From positions 124,001-188,000 of the forward strand of contig NZ_CAMDRE010000001.1 of assembly GCF_945906775.1 (NCBI RefSeq): a DNA stretch of 64,000 nt. The letters run 5' to 3'. Source of the stretch: Citrobacter sp. Marseille-Q6884. GTDB taxonomy: Bacteria > Pseudomonadota > Gammaproteobacteria > Enterobacterales > Enterobacteriaceae. Under the pieces are notes generated by a model. That model ran no database searches. It had not been told where the DNA came from and saw only the letters and a program-made list of their open reading frames with translations. The translations under genes and the position numbers were made by a program. Every line of letters begins with the position of its first letter. Within the stretch, counting starts at the first letter, position 1. This document shows positions 20,451-29,341 of this stretch, in pieces.

Positions 20451-21791
20451 TCAGTGACGGCCGAAAACGGGACGTTTACGGTCAAAAGTCCATCCGGGGA
20501 TCAGATACTGCATCGGGCCTGCGTCGTTACGCGCGCCGCCAGGCAAGGTTTTATAGGCCTCATGCGCTTTTTGTACCTGTTCCCAGTCCAGTTCCACGCC
20601 CAGTCCTGGCGCGTCCGGAACCGCAATTTTTCCATGCTTAATCTCCAGCGGATTTTTGGTCAGGCGGCAATCGCCCTCCTGCCAGATCCAGTGCGTGTCG
20701 ATGGCCGTCGGGTGACCCGGCGCTGCGGCACCCACGTGGGTAAACATCGCCAGCGAAATATCGAAGTGATTATTCGAGTGGCAACCCCAGGTCAATCCCC
20801 AATCATCACATAACTGTGCCACGCGCACCGCACCGGAAAGCGTCCAGAAGTGCGGATCGGCAAGCGGAATATCGACCGAATTCAGCATCACCGCATGGCC
20901 CATTTCGCGCCAGTTGGTGGCGATCATATTCGTCGCGACCGGAAGTCCCGTGGCCCGACGAAACTCCGCCATCACTTCGCGCCCGGAGAAACCCTGTTCA
21001 GCACCACAGGGATCTTCGGCATAGGTCAGAACATCGTTTAACCCTTTGCATAACGCAATGGCTTCATCGAGCAACCAGGCCCCATTGGGATCGACCGTAA
21101 TACGCGCATCGGGGAAACGTTTTTTCAGTGCGCGGGCGGTTTCAATTTCCTGCTCGCCCGGCAGCACGCCGCCTTTGAGTTTGAAATCTTTAAAACCGTA
21201 ACGATCCTGAGAGGCTTCTGCCAGACGCACCACGGCATCGCTGCTCATCGCGTGCTGGTGGCGCAAGCGATACCACTCATGGTTGCCCGGGGTACGTTCC
21301 AGATACGGCAGGTCGGTCTTTGTGCGATCGCCCACATAGAACAGATAGCCCAGCACGGTCACCGCATCGCGCTGCTTACCCGGTCCTAACAGTTCGCAGA
21401 CCGGCACATTGAGCGCTTTGCCCAGCAAATCCAGCAGCGCCGCCTCCAGCGCCGCAACCGCATTGACCCGCAGTTCAAAGGTCCAGGCACCTTTGCCAAA
21501 GGTATCGAAGTCAGCGCTCTGATTACCTTTATGCACCCGCTGAACCACTTTATTCAACCGGGCCACTTCCTGACCCAGCACCATCGGCATAGCCTCAACC
21601 AGGGTCTGATATATCACTTCACCGCCCGGCGCTTCGCCCACGCCAGTGTTCCCGGCATTGTCAGTAAGAACGACGATATTGCGCGTAAACCAGGCGTTGT
21701 GCGCGCCACCGATGTTGAGCAACATGCTGTCATGTCCGGCCACCGGGATGACCTTCATATCGGTAATTACGGGACTCGATTGTGTTGTCAT
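20451..21791 (-). CDS. gudX: Glucarate dehydratase-related protein
   Basis: A 446-residue paralogue of gudD lying directly upstream. It also keeps DFKLKGG, VDPNGAW, AEDPCGAEQ and GCHSNNHFDIS, so the catalytic Lys, metal ligands and His all appear intact. The E. coli homologue is described as a weakly active relative of GudD. Three ATG codons in a row overlap the gudP stop (ATGATGATG); the third (MTTQSSPVITDMK) gives the E. coli length. Overlap with gudP implies translational coupling. Confidence 0.95.
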   Translation of the reverse strand: MTTQSSPVITDMKVIPVAGHDSMLLNIGGAHNAWFTRNIVVLTDNAGNTGVGEAPGGEVIYQTLVEAMPMVLGQEVARLNKVVQRVHKGNQSADFDTFGKGAWTFELRVNAVAALEAALLDLLGKALNVPVCELLGPGKQRDAVTVLGYLFYVGDRTKTDLPYLERTPGNHEWYRLRHQHAMSSDAVVRLAEASQDRYGFKDFKLKGGVLPGEQEIETARALKKRFPDARITVDPNGAWLLDEAIALCKGLNDVLTYAEDPCGAEQGFSGREVMAEFRRATGLPVATNMIATNWREMGHAVMLNSVDIPLADPHFWTLSGAVRVAQLCDDWGLTWGCHSNNHFDISLAMFTHVGAAAPGHPTAIDTHWIWQEGDCRLTKNPLEIKHGKIAVPDAPGLGVELDWEQVQKAHEAYKTLPGGARNDAGPMQYLIPGWTFDRKRPVFGRH

Positions 21792-21793
21792 CA

Positions 21794-23146
21794 TCATTGT
21801 CCTGCGACAGGTTTCAGTTCGATACGTTTAATATCACCCACCAGCACCAGATAGCTCAGCACGGCAATCAGCGCGTGAACACCAACGTAGATCAGCGCGC
21901 CGTTAAACGACCCGGTGGTACCCACGATGTAGCCAATGGCAATTGGCGTCACGATGCCGGAGATGTTGCCAAACATATTGAACAGACCGCCGGAAAGACC
22001 ACTGATCTCTTTTGGCGCGGTATCGGCCATCACCGCCCAACCCAGCGCACCAATACCTTTGCCAAAGAAGGCCAGCGCCATAAAGCCGATGATCATCCAT
22101 TCAACGTTGACGTAGTTACAGAAGACCATCACCATCGATAACAGCATTCCCAGCACGATTGGCGTTTTACGGGCAATATTCAACGAACCGGTACGACGCA
22201 TCAGCCAATCGGAGATAATGCCCCCGAGCACGCCCCCTACGAATCCACAAATGGCAGGTACAGAGGCGACAAACCCCGCTTTCAGAATCGACATGCCGCG
22301 TGCCTGCACCAGATAGACCGGGAACCAGGTGATAAAGAAGTAGGTCAGCGCGTTAATGCAGTACTGCCCGATATACACGCCGATCATCATGCGTGAACCC
22401 AACAGTTGCTTAATTTGCCCCCACTTCACGCTGAACGGGACTTTCGTTTTGGTCGCAGCCTGATCCATGTTGATCAACGCACCGCCGGCGGCAATGTACT
22501 CCAGCTCTTTTTGGTTCACCCCCGGATGCTGGTTCGGTTCGTGGATCACCTTCAACCAGACAAAACTGATCACGATCCCAAGTCCGCCCATAAAGAAGAA
22601 CACATGCGACCAACCCACTTCATGGGTCAGCCAGCCCATGATTGGGGCGAAGATAACGGTGGCAAAATATTGCGCGGAGTTAAAGATAGCAACCGCTGTT
22701 CCCCTCTCCTGCGCCGGGAACCACGCCGCAACGATTCGACTGTTACCCGGGAAGGAAGGCGCCTCAGCCAGACCGACGAGAAAACGCAGGGTAAACAGCG
22801 CAACGATAATGCCGAAGCCGCTAAAGATATCGACGAAGCCTTGTAACAGGGTAAACAAGGACCAGATAAAGATTGACCAAAAATAAACACGTTTTGAACC
22901 AAAGCGGTCGAGCAGCCAGCCGCCGGGGATCTGGCCGATCACATAGGCCCATGAGAAAGCAGAGAACACATACCCCATACCGACCGCATCAAGGCCAATA
23001 TCTTTGGCCATTTCTGAGCCAGCAATCGATAAGGTCGCGCGGTCGCCGTAGTTGAAGGATGTGACGATAAACAGCATCACCACTATCCAGTAACGAGCGT
23101 TAGTGCGTTTTTCCGCACTGCTCGCTGCCTGACTTAATGAACTCAT
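21794..23146 (-). CDS. gudP: Glucarate/galactarate MFS transporter
   Basis: Inner-membrane transporter of the anion:cation symporter (ACS) branch of the major facilitator superfamily. The 450 residues have about 12 hydrophobic segments, the family motif GWLLDRFGSKRVYFWSI between TM2 and TM3, and FSFAYVIGQIP-like residues before it. It is first in gudP-gudX-gudD, so the operon imports and dehydrates hexarates. Control by the diacid regulator CdaR is expected from E. coli; no site was defined. Confidence 0.95.
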   Translation of the reverse strand: MSSLSQAASSAEKRTNARYWIVVMLFIVTSFNYGDRATLSIAGSEMAKDIGLDAVGMGYVFSAFSWAYVIGQIPGGWLLDRFGSKRVYFWSIFIWSLFTLLQGFVDIFSGFGIIVALFTLRFLVGLAEAPSFPGNSRIVAAWFPAQERGTAVAIFNSAQYFATVIFAPIMGWLTHEVGWSHVFFFMGGLGIVISFVWLKVIHEPNQHPGVNQKELEYIAAGGALINMDQAATKTKVPFSVKWGQIKQLLGSRMMIGVYIGQYCINALTYFFITWFPVYLVQARGMSILKAGFVASVPAICGFVGGVLGGIISDWLMRRTGSLNIARKTPIVLGMLLSMVMVFCNYVNVEWMIIGFMALAFFGKGIGALGWAVMADTAPKEISGLSGGLFNMFGNISGIVTPIAIGYIVGTTGSFNGALIYVGVHALIAVLSYLVLVGDIKRIELKPVAGQ

Positions 23147-23626
23147 TGTTGCACTCCTGAATTTTCGCGTTAGCCACGCTCACTCTGAACTGCACAACCG
23201 GTAGGGAATCAGAGGTGACGTTTTGTATGTATGCAGCTTTTTATGAGGTCGTTCGCCTTGCATGCTGCGTTTTTTATCACTGGCATGCGCAGTATAAAAA
23301 GCGTCCGGCGCGCGCTCACCGTGCAACAACACAACATTTCGGCAACGTATTACGTATGTTTGTGGCAAAAGCCCAGGCCAATGGAAGCGACTTCACGGAA
23401 ATGAAAAACGACAGGCGGAAAAAGGGGAATTCAGGTTTGAAATGAGAGGAGTGTGAAACAGGTCGCTTGACCCCAGGGAAACGTCCGTAAAATCCCTTAT
23501 TAATGAAAGGGTTTTACAGGCATTTGCCTAAAGCAAGTGCGGGACTGTTTTATTCGAATAGTGTCAGGTTGTTCTTTTGCTAGCTGGCACAGGCATGACG
23601 CCCTCCCGCCAGGGGGAGGGTGAGTC
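23147..23626. other. Intergenic region between gudP and yqcA (480 bp): no gene found
   Basis: No open frame here has family features or a plausible start. On the minus strand TTTTTATACT near 23290-23305 resembles a -10 box for gudP, with a poor -35, which would fit an activator-dependent promoter. A GC-rich hairpin (CCCTCC...GGAGGG, about 23599-23614) lies just downstream of yqcA and may end that transcript. Confidence 0.4.
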
Positions 23627-24076
23627 TTAAGACAGGAGGGTTCCCCAGTTTTCTACCCAGGGATTGGATTCGCTTTCCGGCTCAGGGTGCTCGCTGGCAT
23701 CAATCAGCAACATTTCCCCCACACGCTGGGCACTTTGTTCCTGCAGCAGCGCATCGAACTGTTTGCCACCATTGCAGAAATTAACGTAGCTGCTGTCGCC
23801 GAGCGCAATAACGCCGTAACGCAGATTCGGCTGGAATCCGAGGTTATCTTTGATCCCCTGAAACAGCGGCACAATGCTATCCGGCAGATCGCCCTGCCCG
23901 GTCGTTGAGGTGACCACCAGGACATATTTATCCTGATACGCCTGCCAGTCCGTCAGTTCTGGATCTTCAAACACGGTGGCTTTATGACCTTGTGCGGTCA
24001 GGATAGCCTCAGCCTCTTCAGCGACCAGCAGCGCGTTTCCATACATCGTACCGACAAAAATTCCAATTTCCGCCAT
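23627..24076 (-). CDS. yqcA: Flavodoxin-like protein YqcA
   Basis: A 149-residue short-chain flavodoxin. The FMN phosphate loop GTMYGNALLVAEEAE is at residues 8-22, and the isoalloxazine loops TSTTGQGDLPDS and ALGDSSYVNFCNGG follow. Its redox partner is unknown. It follows truC by 19 bp in the same direction, as in E. coli. Confidence 0.93.
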   Translation of the reverse strand: MAEIGIFVGTMYGNALLVAEEAEAILTAQGHKATVFEDPELTDWQAYQDKYVLVVTSTTGQGDLPDSIVPLFQGIKDNLGFQPNLRYGVIALGDSSYVNFCNGGKQFDALLQEQSAQRVGEMLLIDASEHPEPESESNPWVENWGTLLS

Positions 24077-24095
24077 AACCTTTATCTCCTGGGAC

Positions 24096-24878
24096 TTAAG
24101 AATCTATCTGCTCATCCTGACCTGACAGCGCGCTTAACTCAACCCTTTCATTCTCAGGGAGAAGTCCTCGCCAGCCAAACTGTGATAACGCCTGCATCCA
24201 GACATCATCCAGCCCGGCGCGAATCACCAGCGGCTCACCCGTAAACGGATGCGTGAGCGCAAGCTGACTGGCATGCAGCATTAATCGCTGGCAGCCGAAA
24301 TGCTCGGCGGCACTCCGATTTTGGCGTAAATCACCGTGCTTACTGTCACCTATAATCGGATGACGCAGGTGAGCAAGGTGGCGTCTGAGCTGATGCTTAC
24401 GACCGGTTTTAGGATCGAGTTCCACCAGTCCGTAGCGGGTCGTTGGATAACGCCCGGTCGCCACCGGCATTTCTACCGTTGCCAGACCGCGATAGTGCGT
24501 AACCGCAGGCTGTGGACCTTTATCATCGCGGGCAAATTTATCGGCGATTTTGTCCAGTTCTTCCACCAGCGGATAATCCAGCACCGCGTCATCCATCAGC
24601 CAGCCGCGAACAATCGCATGGTAGCGTTTTTGGATTTGATGCTGTTCAAACTGCTGCGAAAGCAAGCGGCCTGCTTCGCTGGACAGCCCCATCAACAGGA
24701 CACCGGATGTCGGTCTGTCGAGTCGATGTGCGGTAAACACATGCTGACCAATCTGGTCGCGCACGGTTTGCATGACGACCACTTTTTCATCACGGTCGAG
24801 CCAACTACGGTGGACCAGCCAGCCAGAAGGTTTATTTACCGCCACCAGCCATTCGTCCTGATAGATAATTTCCAGCAT
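24096..24878 (-). CDS. truC: tRNA pseudouridine-65 synthase
   Basis: It isomerises U65 of certain tRNAs. The 260 residues carry the RluA-type catalytic motif HRLDRPTSGVLL with Asp54, the substrate motifs KRYHAIVRGW and KTGRKHQLRRHLAHLRHPIIGD. Its ATG overlaps the end of yqcC by one base, so yqcC-truC-yqcA form an operon. Confidence 0.96.
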   Translation of the reverse strand: MLEIIYQDEWLVAVNKPSGWLVHRSWLDRDEKVVVMQTVRDQIGQHVFTAHRLDRPTSGVLLMGLSSEAGRLLSQQFEQHQIQKRYHAIVRGWLMDDAVLDYPLVEELDKIADKFARDDKGPQPAVTHYRGLATVEMPVATGRYPTTRYGLVELDPKTGRKHQLRRHLAHLRHPIIGDSKHGDLRQNRSAAEHFGCQRLMLHASQLALTHPFTGEPLVIRAGLDDVWMQALSQFGWRGLLPENERVELSALSGQDEQIDS

Positions 24879-25207
24879 CAGGCGTTATCACTGCTAAACA
24901 GCGCATCCAGATCCTGCAAGGCCAGCAGGATCACTTCGCGCTGCGGGTGATCGGCGGACAGCGCCATTTCATAATACGGCGCGATGGCAAACGCCTCTGG
25001 AAGCGGCTGCGCATTATCCAGCAAAGCATGCATACGGGGGATCAACACCCACTGCAGCCATTCAACGGGTTCCATGGTATCCATACAAAAAGGCTGCGTG
25101 CTGGTAAACAGATGCGCCTCTGGCTCGTCCATCCGCCAGTGATGATGTTCACGCAGCAGCGCTTCAAGCGCATGCAACTGCTCGCGCACACGGTCATGAG
25201 TTGTCAT
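24878..25207 (-). CDS. yqcC: YqcC family protein
   Basis: A 109-residue cytosolic helical protein of unknown function (YqcC/DUF446 family), with the conserved stretch EWLQWVLIPRMHALLD. It is encoded just upstream of truC, with which it overlaps, and downstream of csrB. No catalytic motif is seen. Confidence 0.92.
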   Translation of the reverse strand: MTTHDRVREQLHALEALLREHHHWRMDEPEAHLFTSTQPFCMDTMEPVEWLQWVLIPRMHALLDNAQPLPEAFAIAPYYEMALSADHPQREVILLALQDLDALFSSDNA

Positions 25208-25266
25208 GAAATTAACCTCAATGATGAAAAATCTGGCGCGAAGAATAGCACTAGTCGGAAGGAAAT

Positions 25267-25628
25267 AAAAAAAGGGAGCACTGTATAAACAGTGCTCCCG
25301 GTTCGTTTCGCAGCATTCCAGCTACTTTTAGTGCTCCCTGCTCATCCATGACAACTTTTCCTGTGGTCTTGCGACCTGTTCATCCTGAACAGTTGCATCC
25401 TGCTCACACCACCCCGGTGTGTAAACTTCATCCTGAAGCGTCCTGGCCATCCTGACCCGCCGAACATCCTGACCGGCTCTCGTTCTCCCTCCTGGAGGTG
25501 TCCTTTAACGCATCCAGCGTCTTCCACTTTGCTCCATCCTGAAGCCTTTCCTTGCAGCACCGTCCTGGTGTGTCCTGCTGAAGTGTCATCATCCTGATGT
25601 TCACTTCGTTGTGCGACTCCTTGTCGAC
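25267..25628 (-). ncRNA. csrB: CsrB small RNA, antagonist of CsrA
   Basis: About 362 nt from GTCGACAAGGAGTC to a strong terminator (GGGAGCACTG/CAGTGCTCCC then a 7-T run). Read on this strand it holds seven exact CAGGATG motifs plus many GGA variants, mostly in hairpin loops: the multiple CsrA-binding sites that define CsrB. It lies between yqcC and syd, its location in E. coli, and no protein-coding frame fits. It sequesters CsrA and is transcribed under BarA-UvrY control. Confidence 0.95.
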
Positions 25629-25801
25629 GGAGATAGAATCGCCTTTTTTGCCTTATCTTACAAGACGCTTACAGGCATTACCTTATGGTTTTTTTCATAT
25701 GAAAGTTGACAATAAATAGATAACAAATTGAATTATATGAGTTTGTTATTTTGTCACTCCCTATAATCTTCCGTTATCACCTGGCAATCTCCTACAGGGT
25801 T

Positions 25802-25819
25802 TGTAAGAGATCTCTCACA
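25802..25819 (-). promoter_or_regulatory. UvrY (SirA) binding site upstream of csrB
   Basis: TGTGAGAGATCTCTTACA on the minus strand, the 18-bp inverted repeat described for UvrY at E. coli csrB. It is centred about 180 bp upstream of the csrB start, an expected distance. The region in between (25629-25801) is AT-rich. Confidence 0.85.
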
Positions 25820-25838
25820 CGCTCAAGGGCAAACTGGA

Positions 25839-26384
25839 TTACAGAACTGGCTTAAGTTGAGTCAGGAATTCCGCAAGTGAGGCGGCCAGTACCGTTCGTT
25901 TGCAGGTTCCGAGTGTTTCTTTGCACACCTCACCAGACAGGTTGCACACCGAAATGACATCCAGTTCATTGTCCTGGGTAGCAATAAAAAGCGTAGGCGA
26001 TAACTTAAGACGTTTTTGCGTAACCAGGTGGCCAATCAGGTTTTCCTGAACACGGCGGAAGTCATCCTCACTCCAGGTTTGCAGCAGCGTCAGCTTCTCC
26101 TCCGCAAACTGTGCATGCATATCCCCGGCGAATTGGCTGGTGTAAAACGCATGAACGGCAGGTTGGATCACCAAATCAAATGCCCGTTCAACCGCGTTTA
26201 TGTTCGCTTCGCCCACAAAAGGCTGCGGTTGCCAGTACACCGCATCGCTGGTGGAGGAAATAATGCACGGAGAAGGTACGCCATACAGCTCTTCACTGAG
26301 CGGCCAGCTGTTGTGTTGTTCATGCCATGCGTCGCAATAGCGTGTCGTAAAGGCTGTTAGCGCCTGCGCAGTCAATTCGTCCAC
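25839..26384 (-). CDS. syd: SecY-interacting protein Syd
   Basis: A 181-residue cytosolic protein that binds SecY at the membrane. GTG is chosen as start (AGAGAGAAATCA then GTG GAC GAA), giving the E. coli length and N-terminus (MDELTAQALTAF). Family stretches LYGVPSPCIIS, VYWQPQPF and VCNLSGEVCKETLGTCKR are intact. Residues read further upstream in frame are not family-like. It is divergent from queF. Confidence 0.94.
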   Translation of the reverse strand: MDELTAQALTAFTTRYCDAWHEQHNSWPLSEELYGVPSPCIISSTSDAVYWQPQPFVGEANINAVERAFDLVIQPAVHAFYTSQFAGDMHAQFAEEKLTLLQTWSEDDFRRVQENLIGHLVTQKRLKLSPTLFIATQDNELDVISVCNLSGEVCKETLGTCKRTVLAASLAEFLTQLKPVL

Positions 26385-26452
26385 TGATTTCTCTCTTAAC
26401 AAAAGCCAGGATACACTTGTCGAATAGTGTATCTGGTTTATGACGGTGAAAC

Positions 26453-27301
26453 ATGTCTTCTTATGAAAACCATCAGGCGCTTGACGGCCTGACCCTCGGG
26501 AAATCAACAGATTACCGGGATAATTACGATGCCAGTTTGTTGCAGGGCGTGCCACGTAGCCTGAACCGCGACCCGCTGGATTTAAAAGCCGATAATCTGC
26601 CGTTTCGCGGTGCGGATATCTGGACGCTGTACGAGCTGTCATGGCTGAACGCCAATGGCTTACCGCAGGTTGCGGTGGGTCACGTGGAACTCGATTACAC
26701 CAGCGTGAATCTGATTGAATCGAAAAGCTTTAAGTTATACCTCAACAGTTTTAACCAGACCCGTTTTGACTCATGGGAGGCGGTTCGCCAGACGCTGGAA
26801 ACCGATCTACGTCACTGCGCGCAGGGTGATGTCAGCGTTGCGCTTTATCGTCTTGATGAACTGGAAGGCCAGCCGATTGCCCATTTCAATGGAACCTGCA
26901 TCGACGATCAGGATATCGTTATCGACAATTACCAGTTCAGCACCACATATCTGGAAAACGCCGTTAGCGGCGAGAAAGCGGTGGAAGAGACGCTCGTCAG
27001 CCACCTGCTGAAATCCAACTGTCTGATTACCCACCAACCCGACTGGGGCTCCATACAAATTCAGTATCGTGGACGTAAAATCGATCGCGAGAAACTGCTG
27101 CGCTATCTGGTCTCTTTCCGTCATCACAATGAATTCCACGAACAATGTGTGGAACGTATTTTCAATGACATCCTGCGCTTCTGCCAGCCGGAAAAACTGA
27201 GCGTTTATGCGCGCTACACGCGACGTGGCGGCCTGGACATTAATCCGTGGCGAACCAACACCGATTTCGTTCCGGCGATCGGCAGACTGGTGCGTCAGTA
27301 A
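26453..27301 (+). CDS. queF: NADPH-dependent 7-cyano-7-deazaguanine reductase
   Basis: It reduces the nitrile preQ0 to preQ1 in queuosine synthesis. The 282 residues are the long bimodular (YqcD) form. The N-terminal half carries the QueF motif (ELSWLNANGLPQVAVGHVEL, then ESKSFKLYLNS). The C-terminal half carries the catalytic Cys in LKSNCLITHQPDW and the Asp seven residues on. It is divergent from syd. With queD and queE it makes three queuosine genes in the window, not adjacent. Confidence 0.97.
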   Translation: MSSYENHQALDGLTLGKSTDYRDNYDASLLQGVPRSLNRDPLDLKADNLPFRGADIWTLYELSWLNANGLPQVAVGHVELDYTSVNLIESKSFKLYLNSFNQTRFDSWEAVRQTLETDLRHCAQGDVSVALYRLDELEGQPIAHFNGTCIDDQDIVIDNYQFSTTYLENAVSGEKAVEETLVSHLLKSNCLITHQPDWGSIQIQYRGRKIDREKLLRYLVSFRHHNEFHEQCVERIFNDILRFCQPEKLSVYARYTRRGGLDINPWRTNTDFVPAIGRLVRQ

Positions 27302-27414
27302 TCTTTTTTCTCAATTTTGCGTGTCGGATTCCGCACACAAGGTTGTGAAAGGTCATAAGCCAGGGCTATTGTAATCAACAGGGAATGACGTGTTGCGTCC
27401 CATAAGGAGTTTAC

Positions 27415-28779
27415 TTGATTACACATATTAGCCCGCTTGGCTCAATGGACATGTTGTCGCAGCTGGAAGTCGATATGCTTAAACGCACGGCCAGCAGCGA
27501 CCTGTATCAACTGTTTCGTAACTGTTCACTTGCCGTCCTGAACTCCGGCAGTTTAACCGACAACAGCAAAGAGTTGCTGTCCCGCTTTGAAAGTTTCGAT
27601 ATTAACGTGCTACGCCGCGAGCGTGGCGTGAAGCTGGAACTGATTAACCCACCTGAAGATGCCTTTGTCGATGGACGCATCATCCGCGCGCTGCAGGCCA
27701 ACCTGTTTGCCGTGCTGCGCGACATTCTTTTCGTCAACGGTCAGATCCATAACGCCGGTCGTTTCCAGCATCTGGATCTTGAAAGCTCGGTTCACATTAC
27801 CAACCTGGTCTTCTCCATCCTGCGTAACGCCCGGGCGCTGCATGTCGGTGAAGCGCCAAACATGGTCGTTTGCTGGGGCGGTCACTCCATTAACGAAAAT
27901 GAGTATCTGTATGCCCGCCGCGTCGGTACGCAGCTGGGTCTGCGTGAACTGAATATCTGCACGGGCTGCGGTCCGGGTGCGATGGAAGCGCCAATGAAAG
28001 GCGCGGCGGTCGGCCACGCGCAGCAGCGATACAGAGACAGTCGCTTTATCGGCATGACCGAACCGTCAATCATTGCCGCTGAGCCGCCTAACCCGCTGGT
28101 TAACGAGCTCATCATCATGCCGGACATTGAAAAACGTCTGGAGGCGTTTGTGCGTATCGCGCACGGCATTATCATTTTCCCGGGGGGCGTAGGGACTGCA
28201 GAAGAACTGCTGTATCTGCTGGGGATCCTGATGAATCCGGCGAACAAAGATCAGGTTCTGCCGCTGATCCTGACCGGACCAAAAGAGAGTGAAGATTACT
28301 TCCGCGTGCTGGACGAATTTATCGTGCACACGCTGGGTGAAAGCGCGCGTCTTCACTACCGGATTATCATCGACGATGCCTCAGAAGTGGCGCGGCTGAT
28401 GAAAAAAGCGATGCCGCTGGTGAAAGAAAATCGCCGCGATACCGGTGATGCCTACAGCTTTAACTGGTCTATCCGTATCGCCCCGGATTTGCAGATGCCG
28501 TTCGAACCATCCCATGAAAATATGGCGAACCTGAAGCTGTATCCTGATCAACCCGTTGAAGTCCTGGCGGCAGACCTGCGTCGCGCCTTCTCCGGGATCG
28601 TCGCGGGTAACGTGAAGGAAGTCGGCATCCAGGCCATTGAAAAATTTGGTCCGTACAAAATCCACGGTGACCGCGAAATGATGCGGCGCATGGACGATCT
28701 CCTGCAGGGCTTTGTCGCCCAGCATCGTATGAAACTACCCGGCACGGCGTACATCCCGTGCTATGAAATCTGCGCGTAG
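27415..28779 (+). CDS. ppnN: Pyrimidine/purine nucleotide 5'-monophosphate nucleosidase
   Basis: PpnN (YgdH) cleaves nucleoside 5'-monophosphates to base and ribose-5-phosphate and is stimulated by ppGpp. The 454 residues equal E. coli. The start is TTG after AAGGAGTTTAC (LITHISPLGSMDML); it is the only start that keeps the family N-terminus. The central LOG-type domain has CTGCGPGAMEAPMKGA and PGGVGTAEELLYLLG, the active-site motif. relA, the source of its effector, is also in the window. Confidence 0.96.
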   Translation: MITHISPLGSMDMLSQLEVDMLKRTASSDLYQLFRNCSLAVLNSGSLTDNSKELLSRFESFDINVLRRERGVKLELINPPEDAFVDGRIIRALQANLFAVLRDILFVNGQIHNAGRFQHLDLESSVHITNLVFSILRNARALHVGEAPNMVVCWGGHSINENEYLYARRVGTQLGLRELNICTGCGPGAMEAPMKGAAVGHAQQRYRDSRFIGMTEPSIIAAEPPNPLVNELIIMPDIEKRLEAFVRIAHGIIIFPGGVGTAEELLYLLGILMNPANKDQVLPLILTGPKESEDYFRVLDEFIVHTLGESARLHYRIIIDDASEVARLMKKAMPLVKENRRDTGDAYSFNWSIRIAPDLQMPFEPSHENMANLKLYPDQPVEVLAADLRRAFSGIVAGNVKEVGIQAIEKFGPYKIHGDREMMRRMDDLLQGFVAQHRMKLPGTAYIPCYEICA

Positions 28780-28832
28780 CGTTCGATGCCGGGTCGTTGA
28801 GGCGACCACGGTGACAGTTTTGTCCATATTCA

Positions 28833-28867
28833 AGCCGGGTCAGGCCCTTAAACCTCCCGGCTTTTTT
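28833..28867 (+). terminator. Intrinsic terminator of ppnN
   Basis: AGCCGGG and CCCGGCT stems closed by a 16-base loop and followed by TTTTTT. Confidence 0.8.
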
Positions 28868-29341
28868 AGTGATACCAGTCACATAGCTCACCTAACTAAT
28901 ATAAACGACGATTATGATTCATAAGAAAGGGCTTAAAACGCAAACGTTTCCCTTTTGAGACTGACCGTGATTTATCGGCATAAAATATCATTAGTCATCA
29001 GAATCCACTAAAAACAGCACTTTTCACAGCGCAACACTCGTATCTTCTTGCCTTCGCTTTTATGCCATATGTCGTTAATGGTAGCCTTCGCGCCCGTAAA
29101 TTCGATTTGGATATTTTTTAACAGATTAATGGTCCGAATTTATCCACATAAAAAGTGGATTATTGCATTTGAGATCGCGATCACTGATACATTCATTACT
29201 TAACTGTATCTTTCCGCCCGCAAATTATTACGGCGAAAAATTACATAAAAAGTCGCTAAACGAATTTCATTTTACAGTCAGGTCCTTTTTCATTGGATTG
29301 AACCCAAACCTGGCTTTTTAAGCTTCCTCCAGGAGAAACAG
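28868..29341. other. Long upstream region of sdaC, no gene found
   Basis: About 470 bp of AT-rich DNA between the ppnN terminator and sdaC. It holds a candidate CRP site (TGAGA-TCGCGA-TCACT, 29170-29185) and a perfect DnaA-box sequence TTATCCACA (29140-29148). CRP control of sdaC is known from E. coli; the site is read by eye. No convincing coding frame is present. Confidence 0.5.

Noticed and set aside
25381..25595. Repeated CATCCTG units, which look like a short-repeat or CRISPR-like array
   Set aside because: Irregular spacing, flanked by a terminator and UvrY box; they are the CsrA-binding GGA loops of CsrB on the other strand.
28780..28891. Short open frames antisense to the ppnN end
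   Set aside because: They run through the ppnN terminator and have no start signal.
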